Shown: in pieces, positions 17,663 to 26,511 of the stretch
How positions within the stretch are numbered: the stretch's first letter is position 1
Layout of the letters: each line of letters starts with the position of its first letter
From: Clostridiales bacterium
Lineage (GTDB): Bacteria > Bacillota > Clostridia > Lachnospirales > Lachnospiraceae
Direction of reading: 5' to 3'
Length of the DNA stretch: 32,600 bases
Assembly: GCA_029007785.1 (NCBI GenBank)
Contig: JAQXIM010000143.1
Coordinates: forward strand, 1 to 32,600
Program-made: the position numbers and the translations under genes
Notes under the pieces: model-generated
The model's input: only the letters and a program-made list of their open reading frames with translations
Told to the model about the DNA's origin: nothing
Databases searched by the model: none

Positions 17663-19912
17663 TTATTCACTTTTTGGGCTTTTCCGATACTGAGAAGGAG
17701 TCATGCCGGTATATTTCTTAAACATACGATTAAAATGCTGGACTGTGGTAAATCCGCATTTGAATCCTACATCTTTTATGGGGATCTGTGTGGCAGACAA
17801 AAGCTCCCTGGCACGCTCGACACGGATCCGATTCAAGGAAGAAGAAAAAGACTCTTTCATATGCTCATTAAAGATATTACTAAAATAATTTGCATGTATA
17901 TGGAGATACTCTGCCACATCCATACTGGACAAACTGCTGTCATTGTAATTCTCCTTCATATACCCCAAAGCACTCTCCACATAATGGTAACTCTTTTTCT
18001 GCAGTTTCTTTTGGATTTCATTGAGCTGCTCCTTAAGTACAGGAGTAATTTCTTCCATCAATTCCTTCTCAGAGGAAACGTGGGCCAAATCCATCAGATC
18101 CATGCCTGCCTGTTCCCAAACCTCGCCCACAACCGAAATCTGGTTTTCCAGGAATATCTCCTGAATATTTACCACCTGTTTTTTCTTTTCTTCCAGCAGT
18201 TCTTCCGACTGTATCAATTCCTGAATGACTCTGCTCAGCAGCTCCTGCGCCTCTTCCGTTTTGCCGCCGCGAATATGATTCACGATCTGATGAGCACGCT
18301 CCTGATAATACCGATCCAGAAGGATATCCTCCTCATCCACCGGCAGCGCAGATTTCTCCCGGTACACCGCATATTTTATTCTTTCGATTCCCTCCTGCCA
18401 GGAATAGACAATATCTTCCAGGGAGAGATAAACCCGGCCATGCTCCACCTGTACGTTATATGCACTGGGCAAAAAGGCTTTCCGAATTTTTTGTTCCAAT
18501 TCCTCCACAATATTTTTCAGCTGCAAAGCTGAACCATCCTTCAGACAAAGAACGATGGCGACCACATCGGATTCCATCGGAACCACCAGCCAGCTGGCGG
18601 GAACCGACGTATTTTCCACTACCTGACTCAGACTTAATTGAAACAGCTGTGCGTTCATGACCGATCCGATATTCTCCACATCCGTCTCTCTCTTGCAGGC
18701 CAGAACCTGATATCTGCTGCCATGCGTCCAGGGTTCTTTCCATGCCTCCTCCAAAGCGGACATCCCCGCTTCCTCCGCGGAACGGCCCTGCAGCAGCTTA
18801 CGGAATACCTGCTCCAGGATATCTTGCTCAAATCGGTCCATGGTAGTCTGCAGGTTATTCTTTTCATCAATAGCCTGGAAGAAGGATAATTCCAAATAAG
18901 CCAGTTCATTTTGATTTTCCGGTACTTTTTCACTTTCCTCTCTCTGCTTCAGCACCAAATGAACCAAGTGATTAATGGGAGCATAAATTCTTGTCGTCAC
19001 CAAATATGCACCTGCCAGTCCAATCAGAACAAATAAAACAATACCCGGCACCATCAGAGGAAGAAAAGCGGACCATAGCAAGGTAAAATCAGCCCGGTTT
19101 AGTTTTCTCAAAAATGACCATCCCAGCGTTTCATTTGCAACACAGTACCATTCTTCTTTATCATATTGTTTACAGTCTCTCGTATAAAGAAGATTTTCCT
19201 CCGAAAGATTTTGAATGGCTGCAGTTTCTCCGACAAGGCTCGAAGGAACTATCCATTCGTCACTGTCCGGATCCCAGATGTAGGAAGGAACCGTCTCTTC
19301 CAGCCAGCCTAACGTACGATACAGCTCCCCCAAATCAATTTCCAGAACCAGACAACCAACCGGTTCTGACAGTACCATATCCTGAATCCAGAATAAACGC
19401 GAATTCTCAAAAACTAACTCTGCCTGATTCCTGGATTCCGAAGGGAAGGAAGCCGTCTTCGACGGAACATGATTCTCTAATATTTCCCGGTCAGAAAATT
19501 CCTCCAGACTGCAGCTAAATTCTTTGGAAGAAAAAACCTGTCCCGATTGATAAGAATACAGCCAGATGGCTTCCGATAGTTTATTTTCCTGCTGGCTGCT
19601 TTTCAGCAATTTTATAATCTCATGCTCTCTTGCCGTGTTTTCCTCCCGAGGCGCCACCAGATAACTTACAACCTTTTCATTCCACAGCAGCTGATTTAAA
19701 TCGGTCAGAAGCATGTCCATGGTCAGATTCGTCACCTCGCTGGTCTGTTCCAACATTTGAAGGTTCGTATCCGCCACTCTCTGTTGATTAACCTGCCTTA
19801 ACACATGATTCAAAAAGCCAAACATCAACAGAATTAAAAATATAAGAAGAGCTAATAAGATCGTCAGTGTTCGATTGAATACACTGTTTTGTCTAAATTT
19901 CCTGATTTTCAT
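17663..19912 (-). CDS. Membrane-bound AraC-family regulator 1 (YesN-like one-component sensor)
   Basis: A 749-residue protein: TM helix near residues 14-36, an extracytoplasmic region about 37-280, a second TM near 281-303, a short HAMP-like stretch (TRIYAPINHLVHLVL), a middle domain with coiled-coil potential, and a C-terminal double helix-turn-helix of the AraC family (about 650-745; SSMDVAEYLHIHANYFSNIF, then IPIKDVGFKCGFTTVQHFNRMFKK). Such proteins sense outside the cell and bind DNA directly, without a kinase. It is a close paralogue of the protein at 24201-26465, which overlaps a DctP-type lipoprotein gene. Here the next genes are the large esterase and then lipoprotein 1. It likely regulates these genes; the ligand is unknown and could be presented by the lipoprotein. 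Confidence 0.88.
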   Translation of the reverse strand: MKIRKFRQNSVFNRTLTILLALLIFLILLMFGFLNHVLRQVNQQRVADTNLQMLEQTSEVTNLTMDMLLTDLNQLLWNEKVVSYLVAPREENTAREHEIIKLLKSSQQENKLSEAIWLYSYQSGQVFSSKEFSCSLEEFSDREILENHVPSKTASFPSESRNQAELVFENSRLFWIQDMVLSEPVGCLVLEIDLGELYRTLGWLEETVPSYIWDPDSDEWIVPSSLVGETAAIQNLSEENLLYTRDCKQYDKEEWYCVANETLGWSFLRKLNRADFTLLWSAFLPLMVPGIVLFVLIGLAGAYLVTTRIYAPINHLVHLVLKQREESEKVPENQNELAYLELSFFQAIDEKNNLQTTMDRFEQDILEQVFRKLLQGRSAEEAGMSALEEAWKEPWTHGSRYQVLACKRETDVENIGSVMNAQLFQLSLSQVVENTSVPASWLVVPMESDVVAIVLCLKDGSALQLKNIVEELEQKIRKAFLPSAYNVQVEHGRVYLSLEDIVYSWQEGIERIKYAVYREKSALPVDEEDILLDRYYQERAHQIVNHIRGGKTEEAQELLSRVIQELIQSEELLEEKKKQVVNIQEIFLENQISVVGEVWEQAGMDLMDLAHVSSEKELMEEITPVLKEQLNEIQKKLQKKSYHYVESALGYMKENYNDSSLSSMDVAEYLHIHANYFSNIFNEHMKESFSSSLNRIRVERARELLSATQIPIKDVGFKCGFTTVQHFNRMFKKYTGMTPSQYRKSPKSE

Positions 19913-20022
19913 ATATCATATTCCCCTCTATCAGAACACCGTTCCCAATCCTGTATTTCACACCCAAAAGGACTTATCTTACGCTGTCGGCAGGAAATAC
20001 ATAACCAACTAATGCCTTTACC

Positions 20023-20051
20023 ATCATATCACGATATGAAAATCAAAACAA
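20023..20051 (-). promoter_or_regulatory. Putative promoter of AraC-type regulator 1 with overlapping palindrome
   Basis: On the minus strand TTGTTT (20051-20046) and TATGAT (20028-20023) are 17 bp apart. The seven-base inverted repeat TCATATC-AC-GATATGA (20024-20039) covers the -10 and half of the spacer, a position suited to repression or autoregulation. Confidence 0.5.
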
Positions 20052-20148
20052 GTTTTGCATCATGACATACCATTTACGCATAATAAATGGGATCCAAAAT
20101 CAAGATTTCTCTATGATTCCGATTACTGTTCTCCGTTTGAAAATGAAA

Positions 20149-20180
20149 ATAGCCCCCAGATTGTTATCTCCGAGGGCTAT
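20149..20180 (-). terminator. Terminator after the metallo-hydrolase gene
   Basis: The stem ATAGCCCTC / GGGGGCTAT (nine pairs, one G-U, read on the minus strand) is followed by TTTTCATTTTC. It lies 83 bp after the stop codon. Confidence 0.7.
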
Positions 20181-20262
20181 GCAGCATAGCTTAGATTGAT
20201 TTTCTTATAGAATGTATCATTTCTGGTAAGTGCTGATCGTTATGTACACATCTCGTTCGCTT

Positions 20263-21894
20263 TTATTGAACAATTACCCAAGGCCAATCATGTTTCTTCA
20301 GATTAGCATCACGGAATACTAACAGATAGCTGTATCGATACATCTCTGTAATTTCATCCGGGGTGAGTTTCAGGAACTCTGCATAGCTGTCCTTCAGCTC
20401 CTGAAGATATCTATGCCACTCTGTCTTGTCATGGAATGCCTTGCGGTCACCTTTCACGAAACGTTCGTGCTTTTCAAACAGATCTGCATGGAAAGGATGA
20501 TTTCCAAGCATAACATCAACCTTCTTATCCCATACTTTATCGATGGATTCCACAAAAATCTGCTGCCATCTTGCAATCTCAGCATCATTAAAGCCTCTGG
20601 CTCTCAGACGCTCTGTTCCCATAGAGGAGAAGCCAGCACCACCGTACAATCCAATACGATATCCACTGGGCGTTGTCCAGAAGTGAGACTGAACACCATC
20701 GGTATGACCGGGAGTTGTGATACATTCGATATCCGTATTGCCCAGCTTAATATGATCATAATCCTTAATCAGGACATCCGGGATAAATCCTTCATTGTAC
20801 TTGTAATATCCATTTCCGCCGAAACCATAATCGCTGATGTTATAGCTGCGCTTCTGCATTCCCTTTAACATTGACGGAGCGTCTACGTCACCTACATAGG
20901 TAAGTGCATCCGGGCAAAGCTGCTTCAGCAGGAATACACATCCATAATGATCACCGTGTGCATGGGACAGGATAATCTTCTTAATATCCTTCGGATTAAA
21001 TCCCAGCTCATAAATGCTTTCAATCAAAAGCGGGAAATACTCCTGGGTAGAGTTATCCAATAAGATCAGACCTTTGCCTGTATCAATCAGATATGCAGAA
21101 GTCCAGGTATTTCCAACATAATATACATTGTCAACAATACGGAAAGGTTCCTCTTTCAGCAGATATATATTCTGGTGAGCTTCATAGGAAGGATTCATAT
21201 TGCCAAATCGGTTAAAGTTTTTGGTGAGGTAGGGTGCATCTAAGGGTACCAGTGTCATTCCGGGAGGCGCCATATCATATACGTATGCGCGATTCAGTGC
21301 CTCGGTTACTTCATGAACCATAATGTTGCGCTTAGGTTCACAGACATTCGCTGTGTCATCACCTGTCATAACACCACGGGTATATAATTCATTGAAAAGA
21401 GGGTATGCTTTCTGGGAAACATCGGCAACATCTTTAAACTTATAGAGTGCAACCGTAGTCTTACCCTTCAGTCCCATTAACTTACCTAACATAACAAAAA
21501 AATCTTCTCTTGTCATGGTAGACTTCAGAGACATCTTCTTATCCCATTTCAGTGCCTTTTTGGCAATCAGGATCAGAACTGCCTTGGATTCTTTCGTATT
21601 CTTCCATCCATAAATATTCTTACTGGGTTTTACTTTATTCAATCCAGCTGCATCTACCACTTCAACAGCAATTTCTCCTAATAATGCATCGGGAGTAATT
21701 TTCTTAGCAGGTACTTCTTCGGAAGCATCCTTAGCTGTAGCAGCCTTCACTTCAACACCGCCTCCGGAGATCACAGAACCCAAACTTACAGCAACAACAC
21801 CTGCAGCAACTCCCTTCATAAAGGTACGGCGTGTAATACCTCTCGCAATTTCTTCATTCTGATCTGAAGTTACATTCACTTTCTTCTCTTCCAC
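20263..21894 (-). CDS. Tat-exported SLH-containing metallo-beta-lactamase-fold hydrolase
   Basis: A 543-residue protein starting at GTG 21894, preceded by AAAAGGAGG. Residues 21-45 form a twin-arginine signal (TRRTFMKG, Arg22-Arg23, then a hydrophobic stretch). Residues about 125-205 resemble an S-layer homology region (TREDFFVMLGKLMGL, FKDVADVSQKAYPLFNELYTRG, MTGDD), which would tether it to the cell wall. Residues about 245-480 are a metallo-beta-lactamase fold: zinc motif HAHGDH (His311, His313, Asp315, His316), His397 in TTPGHTDG, and His466 or His469 in GNHPFHAD. The spacing and flanks resemble subclass B3-like enzymes, but most relatives hydrolyse esters, lactones or sulfates rather than beta-lactams. 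The C-terminal 60 residues are charged and helical. It is divergent from a LysR regulator, which probably controls it. The substrate is unknown. Confidence 0.85.
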   Translation of the reverse strand: MEEKKVNVTSDQNEEIARGITRRTFMKGVAAGVVAVSLGSVISGGGVEVKAATAKDASEEVPAKKITPDALLGEIAVEVVDAAGLNKVKPSKNIYGWKNTKESKAVLILIAKKALKWDKKMSLKSTMTREDFFVMLGKLMGLKGKTTVALYKFKDVADVSQKAYPLFNELYTRGVMTGDDTANVCEPKRNIMVHEVTEALNRAYVYDMAPPGMTLVPLDAPYLTKNFNRFGNMNPSYEAHQNIYLLKEEPFRIVDNVYYVGNTWTSAYLIDTGKGLILLDNSTQEYFPLLIESIYELGFNPKDIKKIILSHAHGDHYGCVFLLKQLCPDALTYVGDVDAPSMLKGMQKRSYNISDYGFGGNGYYKYNEGFIPDVLIKDYDHIKLGNTDIECITTPGHTDGVQSHFWTTPSGYRIGLYGGAGFSSMGTERLRARGFNDAEIARWQQIFVESIDKVWDKKVDVMLGNHPFHADLFEKHERFVKGDRKAFHDKTEWHRYLQELKDSYAEFLKLTPDEITEMYRYSYLLVFRDANLKKHDWPWVIVQ

Positions 21895-21989
21895 GTTGTT
21901 TCCTCCTTTTGTAACTAATCAAATACTGTCTGCTGCGTATCATAGGCAGCTTATTCAACACATTCTTTACCTTTCTTCTTCATGGCATT

Positions 21990-22018
21990 ATTGTATTTTT
22001 TTATCACTATTTTCACAA
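21990..22018 (-). promoter_or_regulatory. Putative promoter of the metallo-hydrolase gene
   Basis: On the minus strand TTGTGA (22018-22013) and TACAAT (21995-21990) are 17 bp apart. The start codon is about 95 bp downstream. The palindrome at 22040-22057 lies just upstream of the -35, where LysR-type activators bind. Confidence 0.6.
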
Positions 22019-22039
22019 GTACACTTTTCTGTATACCGC

Positions 22040-22057
22040 TATAACCATTTGGTTATA
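22040..22057. promoter_or_regulatory. Palindrome, candidate LysR-type operator
   Basis: A perfect 18-bp palindrome with arms TATAACCAT / TTGGTTATA in the LysR-metallo-hydrolase divergent region. The ATAA...TTAT ends fit known LysR-family sites, although the spacing is T-N12-A rather than T-N11-A. Confidence 0.6.
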
Positions 22058-22076
22058 CCATGCAAAACGAACCTAT

Positions 22077-22103
22077 TTTCAAAAAATGAATCATTTTTTG
22101 AAA
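22077..22103. promoter_or_regulatory. 27-bp perfect palindrome in the divergent promoter region
   Basis: The arms TTTCAAAAAATGA (22077-22089) and TCATTTTTTGAAA (22091-22103) are perfect complements around one central A. No T-run or stop codon fits a terminator role, so an operator is more likely. It lies 36 bp upstream of the LysR -35. Confidence 0.6.
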
Positions 22104-22139
22104 GATCTGCGAAAGGTTTCACTTACTTAAAATGATTCC

Positions 22140-22167
22140 TTGAGAAACCATGGTGAATATGTATGAT
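22140..22167 (+). promoter_or_regulatory. Putative promoter of LysR regulator 1
   Basis: TTGAGA (22140-22145) and TATGAT (22162-22167) are 16 bp apart, 34 bp before the start codon. Confidence 0.5.
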
Positions 22168-22201
22168 TGATTCAGAAGAGTAATACAAAGCAGGTGCATT
22201 T

Positions 22202-23095
22202 ATGAAAACAAAAACCCTATACTATTTCCTTCAGCTTGCCCGGTTTGAAAACATTTCTCAGACAGCGGACTTTCTGAACATATCGCAGCCAGCATTAAGT
22301 AAGCAAATCCGCTTACTGGAAGAAGAATTACAAAGTCCTCTTTTTGATCGCTTTGGAAACAAATTAAAGCTCAATGCAATAGGCCGCCAATATTCCATTT
22401 ATGCCCGTCAGGCACTGCAGCTTCTGGATATCGGAAAATGTTTTACAACATCCATGAAATATGAGATCAGCGGCAATCTGTCCGTAACATGCTTTACACC
22501 GGTTTCTGTTTTACTGCCGTGTATTAGCTCCTACTCCGAACTAAACCCGCATGTACATTTCAATCTTTATCAGTATACAACGGATACCGATACGATGAAT
22601 TTTGACGATTGGGATTTTATTCTATATGCCAGTTTTGATCAGGCACCATTAAAAAACGGTACGTGGGAAACGCAGGAGATGTACTCCGAGAAAATATTTA
22701 CTCTGATAGCTCCTACTCATCCAATGTATAAAGAGTTCAGGCATTCCGGCAATGTTCACTCACTCTCTGACTCCGCATTTATCACGCCCTTAAATAAAGG
22801 AATCCTTATGTCAGATCCCACACTTCAAATATGCAGAAACTATGGTTTTACGCCTCGTTCTATTTGTCAAACCAATGATTTGTTTATGAAGATTCAGCTA
22901 ATCGCTCAAGGACTTGCGGTCGGCTTTGTTTCGGAGGGGGATTTAGGAAAAGCACTTGCTATTGCACCTGCACTTGAGGCATTTCCGGTTCCGGATTACT
23001 CTAATAATGTGTATCTTGTTCACAAAGGTCATCATCTGATGTCTGAAGTAGCAGCGGACTTTCTTCAATATCTTGAAAACTATATCAACGACTGA
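22202..23095 (+). CDS. LysR-family transcriptional regulator 1
   Basis: A 297-residue protein of normal LysR length, the only plus-strand gene in the window. Residues 1-60 hold the winged helix-turn-helix (FENISQTADFLNISQPALSKQIRLLEEELQSPLFDRFGNKLKLN). Residues about 88-295 form the periplasmic-binding-protein-like effector domain. The gene is divergent from the metallo-hydrolase across 307 bp with two palindromes and both promoters, the standard layout for a LysR protein and its target. A weak AGGTG precedes the ATG. Effectors of this family are often small carboxylates or aromatics; which one acts here is not visible. Confidence 0.92.
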   Translation: MKTKTLYYFLQLARFENISQTADFLNISQPALSKQIRLLEEELQSPLFDRFGNKLKLNAIGRQYSIYARQALQLLDIGKCFTTSMKYEISGNLSVTCFTPVSVLLPCISSYSELNPHVHFNLYQYTTDTDTMNFDDWDFILYASFDQAPLKNGTWETQEMYSEKIFTLIAPTHPMYKEFRHSGNVHSLSDSAFITPLNKGILMSDPTLQICRNYGFTPRSICQTNDLFMKIQLIAQGLAVGFVSEGDLGKALAIAPALEAFPVPDYSNNVYLVHKGHHLMSEVAADFLQYLENYIND

Positions 23096-23122
23096 AAGGA
23101 GTTTCTCCGGGAAATATTTATG

Positions 23123-23174
23123 AAAGGGACGTATGCTTCCCTGGTTTTGACCAGAGCAGCATACGTCCCTTTTT
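23123..23174. terminator. Bidirectional terminator between convergent genes
   Basis: A perfect 15-bp stem (AAAGGGACGTATGCT / AGCATACGTCCCTTT) with an inner CTGGT/ACCAG helix is flanked by A- and T-runs. It serves the LysR gene and the converging lipoprotein 2 gene, whose stop codon follows at once. Confidence 0.85.
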
Positions 23175-23175
23175 G

Positions 23176-24204
23176 TTATTTGAAAGTGTTGATGAAGTCG
23201 AGAAATTCTCTGACCTTCTTCTTGCCCAGGGAATTCTCGAGTTCCTGAATAATGGTTTCTCTGCCTTCATTCAATGCCTGTTGTATCTCTTCGTTGGGAT
23301 CGATAATTGTAAGTCCATGCTTTTCTGCGTATTCTACTGGTGACATCTCATGTTGCCAGCTGTCCGCGCTTAATTTCTGCAATGCTTTTTGTACTGCAGG
23401 CGGAAGCGAATTATATTCCTCAAGATTCATTACAACATTTCCAACGGCCATGCTATGATTTGTTCGGATTACATAATCAAAATTCTGGTTCTGCAGAATA
23501 GGGGTATATCCGGCATTCTCAATGGCAGTCATTCCCCCTTCCAATGCATTGATCTCTTTCTTTTGTAATTGATATCCCAGTTCATTGAATGGAATAAGTG
23601 TGACTTTTGCACCCAATGAGGACCAAAATATCTGATGATAGGAGTTGCTCATACTTCGAATATGAAGCTTGGTAAGGTCAGAACGATTTTCCAATGGTAT
23701 GGATGACAGTATGGCTCCCATACTATGAATCTTTAAGTTCAGGATCGCCAGTCCTTGTGCCTGATAATATGGTTGGTACCAGTCAATAAGATCTTTGCTT
23801 GTTAAATCCGAATCGTAATTATAATCCGGAAAGAGTTCTGGAATGCTGAGCAATGCAAGCTCCGGCACTACATCCGTTCCAACGCTTGCGCCTCCTTTGA
23901 AAATGGAAATAGATCCGGACTGACAACCGCGGAGTAATTCCCAATCATCCCCAAGTACACCGTCGGGATAGGCAGCAATTTCGAGCACACTTCCATCTTC
24001 GCAGATATATTCCTCAGGAAAATCCAGAGAAGTACTGCTGGCAATGGATACCCGATAATGTGACGGTTCTGTCATAGATTTTTCCTGCGTCTCTGAGCTG
24101 ATTTCTGAAGAGGCCACTTTCGATGATTCTTTCGATGCAGAACAACCGGTCATCACCAATGTCTGCAGGACTGCTAACGCTAGAATGAGGATTTTCCGTC
24201 TCAT
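23176..24204 (-). CDS. TRAP/DctP-type solute-binding lipoprotein 2
   Basis: A 342-residue lipoprotein with lipobox LVMTGC (Cys21), a Ser/Glu-rich linker to about residue 48 and a DctP-family binding fold. The hallmark region is HIRSMSNSYHQIFWSSLGAK, then IPFNELGYQLQKKEINALEGG; Arg183 matches the carboxylate-binding Arg of TRAP receptors and Arg184 of lipoprotein 1. The two paralogues share long blocks such as FPEEY.C.DG and DVVPELA. The ATG overlaps the stop of the membrane-bound AraC gene by four bases (ATGA), so translation is probably coupled. No TRAP permease gene is present, which argues for sensing rather than uptake, though permeases could be encoded elsewhere. Confidence 0.87.
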   Translation of the reverse strand: MRRKILILALAVLQTLVMTGCSASKESSKVASSEISSETQEKSMTEPSHYRVSIASSTSLDFPEEYICEDGSVLEIAAYPDGVLGDDWELLRGCQSGSISIFKGGASVGTDVVPELALLSIPELFPDYNYDSDLTSKDLIDWYQPYYQAQGLAILNLKIHSMGAILSSIPLENRSDLTKLHIRSMSNSYHQIFWSSLGAKVTLIPFNELGYQLQKKEINALEGGMTAIENAGYTPILQNQNFDYVIRTNHSMAVGNVVMNLEEYNSLPPAVQKALQKLSADSWQHEMSPVEYAEKHGLTIIDPNEEIQQALNEGRETIIQELENSLGKKKVREFLDFINTFK

Positions 24205-26465
24205 TGTGATTCCCCCCTGGTTTCGTATTCAGTGGCTGTCATGTCCCGATATTGTTTCGGTGTCTGACTGGTCAGCTTTTTAAACGTGCGATTGAAATGC
24301 TGAACAGTACAGAATCCGCATTTGAATCCCACATCACGGATGGGAAGTGATGTCTGAGCCAGAATCTTCTTGGCATTTTCAATGCGAAGTCGATTCAGGT
24401 AAGAGGTGAAGGATTCCTGCATATTTTCGTTGAAAAATTCGCTGAAATAACCAGTACTGATCCGCAAATGCTCTGCGACCATGGACGCACTAAGATCGGA
24501 GTCATTGGCGTTTTCCTGAATATATCGCAAAGCATCCTCCATATATCGGTAGCTTTTCTTTTTGGTGCTTTGCGTTAAAAGATTCATCTGATCCCGGAAG
24601 ATTATAAGCATTTTTTCCTTCAAATCCGTGTCAGTCAATTCATAAAAATCCTGAGAAGTCAGGGAATAATGGAGCTGTTCGTCCTGGCTGCTGATGGTAA
24701 GCAGTTTTTCCAGAAAGGCTTCCTTCATACTGTCAAAACAGCATTTCTTATCTTCCACGGAAGAAACCGTTGTAAACAGTTCGTCCAGAGTCTGGGGAAG
24801 AAGTTCTGCAGCCAACGTCTGCTTCCCTGCCAAAACATAATTCACAATCTGAGCGGCGCGCTCCCGGAAATAGGCAGCATTAGAAGGTGTATTATCTTCC
24901 AATAAGATAGAAGAATTCTCAATATAGGTAGTATATCGCAGCTTCTGAACGCCTTCCTGCCAGGAAAGCAGAATATCCTCCAGATGAGTAAAACTTCGAC
25001 CATGGACCAGTTGAATGGGAAATGCACTGTCCTGAAAGCTTTCCTGAAGCTTATTTTGCATCAAACTGACATTGCGGCAGAAATTTGACACAGACGAAAT
25101 ATCATCTCCTAAAACAATGGCAGTAGTATTAGCAGTCATGGGAACAACAAGCCATGAAGACACCCGAAAGTTCTTTTGAATCTGGTTTTCCAGCCCTTTT
25201 AAGAAAAGGCGTGAATCAGCATGTCCCAGAATACCCAAATCGTCTGAGCATTTCCGATGACAAACAACAACAAGATACTGGCGGCAATTCATCCAGGATT
25301 CCCTCAAATCAGCACCGATATTATCCCAACCGGCATCATCAAGAGACATACCTTCCATTACGCTGCGGAAGATCTGGACAAGAATCTCCTTCTCAAAACG
25401 TTCCATTGAAACCTGCAGCTGTTGACTCTCATCAATGGTCTGAAAAAAGGACAGTTGAAGGTAGTCGAATTCATTCTGTTGGTTGGGAACACTGTCACCG
25501 TTTTTCTCCAGTACCAGGTGAACGAGCCGATTGATCGGGGCATAAATTTTACCGGTAATCTGGTAAGCGGCCAGAAGGCCTATGATAATAAACAAGAGAA
25601 TTCCGGGAATTAATCCAGGGAGGAGTGTGTGCAACGCAATCGAAAATTCGGTAGTGTATTCCTGAATATAGTACCAGTGAATTTCCGGGATATATACATA
25701 AGTCCAGAGGCTGCCGTCCAGTGAGATTTTCCCTTTTTCATTCAATCGCGACAAAGGAATGGATTCCGGGAGATGGGAAGATACAAGAGTCGAAGGTATC
25801 TGCAAACCATTCTCGTCATAAAAACCAGAGGAGAGTTCCAGATTATCAAGACCAAGATTCTGGTAGAGAGACTCCAGATTCAATTCAATATAAACACTGC
25901 CAATGGGTTGGGCCAGCACAAGATCCTGAACGAGAAATAATCTATGATCCTCTGAGATAATCTCCGGAAAAAGATTGTCATCATTCGGAAAAGAAAAATT
26001 CGGAGAAGGTGTGTGATTTCGAATCAGATCCGCATTCGGATAATCCTCAAGAGAATATTCCTTCCCATCCGAACAGAGGATGCTCTGGGTGTTGATGCTA
26101 TATACCCACATGGAGAGAATCAAATCATTTTTACTGGATATGGTATTCATAAACTGAGCCAACTCATACTCTGTCTGTGGTGTGATATCTATGGGATTGA
26201 TGAGATGGTGCAGCATATGCTCATCCCAAAGTGCCTGATTTAAATCAGAATTCAATAAACGAAAGAGAAGCGTTGTCATCTCACTGGTCTGCTCCAGCAT
26301 CAGGGAATTCTTCTCTTTGGCACTCGATGACAGTGAATGCGATGTCACATATGATAACACAGCCAGGAACATAACCAGTAAAACTGTGAACAACAAAAGC
26401 AGCATAACGAAAGTCTTTTGGAAAACATTACTGGATTTCAAATACTTCTTTTTCATTCTAAACAT
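24201..26465 (-). CDS. Membrane-bound AraC-family regulator 2 (YesN-like one-component sensor)
   Basis: A 754-residue paralogue of the protein at 17663-19912, with the same order: TM helix near residues 17-41, extracytoplasmic region to about 275, TM near 278-303 followed by TGKIYAPINRLVHLVL, a middle domain, and a C-terminal AraC double helix-turn-helix (LSASMVAEHLRISTGYFSEFF, then LPIRDVGFKCGFCTVQHFNRTFKK). The block VGFKCGF.TVQHFNR.FKK is shared by both paralogues, so they may read similar DNA sites. A good promoter lies upstream and the lipoprotein 2 gene is fused by a four-base overlap, forming a two-gene operon. A start at the internal ATG three codons later is also possible. The ligand is unknown. 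Confidence 0.88.
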   Translation of the reverse strand: MFRMKKKYLKSSNVFQKTFVMLLLLFTVLLVMFLAVLSYVTSHSLSSSAKEKNSLMLEQTSEMTTLLFRLLNSDLNQALWDEHMLHHLINPIDITPQTEYELAQFMNTISSKNDLILSMWVYSINTQSILCSDGKEYSLEDYPNADLIRNHTPSPNFSFPNDDNLFPEIISEDHRLFLVQDLVLAQPIGSVYIELNLESLYQNLGLDNLELSSGFYDENGLQIPSTLVSSHLPESIPLSRLNEKGKISLDGSLWTYVYIPEIHWYYIQEYTTEFSIALHTLLPGLIPGILLFIIIGLLAAYQITGKIYAPINRLVHLVLEKNGDSVPNQQNEFDYLQLSFFQTIDESQQLQVSMERFEKEILVQIFRSVMEGMSLDDAGWDNIGADLRESWMNCRQYLVVVCHRKCSDDLGILGHADSRLFLKGLENQIQKNFRVSSWLVVPMTANTTAIVLGDDISSVSNFCRNVSLMQNKLQESFQDSAFPIQLVHGRSFTHLEDILLSWQEGVQKLRYTTYIENSSILLEDNTPSNAAYFRERAAQIVNYVLAGKQTLAAELLPQTLDELFTTVSSVEDKKCCFDSMKEAFLEKLLTISSQDEQLHYSLTSQDFYELTDTDLKEKMLIIFRDQMNLLTQSTKKKSYRYMEDALRYIQENANDSDLSASMVAEHLRISTGYFSEFFNENMQESFTSYLNRLRIENAKKILAQTSLPIRDVGFKCGFCTVQHFNRTFKKLTSQTPKQYRDMTATEYETRGESQ

Positions 26466-26511
26466 AATGGCAAATTACCCCAATTATATGTAATAAGCAG
26501 CAGCTGATATC

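Noticed and set aside
20263-21894. A true beta-lactamase resistance gene
   Set aside because: The zinc motif alone does not show beta-lactam activity; most enzymes of this fold act on other substrates, and the SLH and Tat features do not point to resistance.
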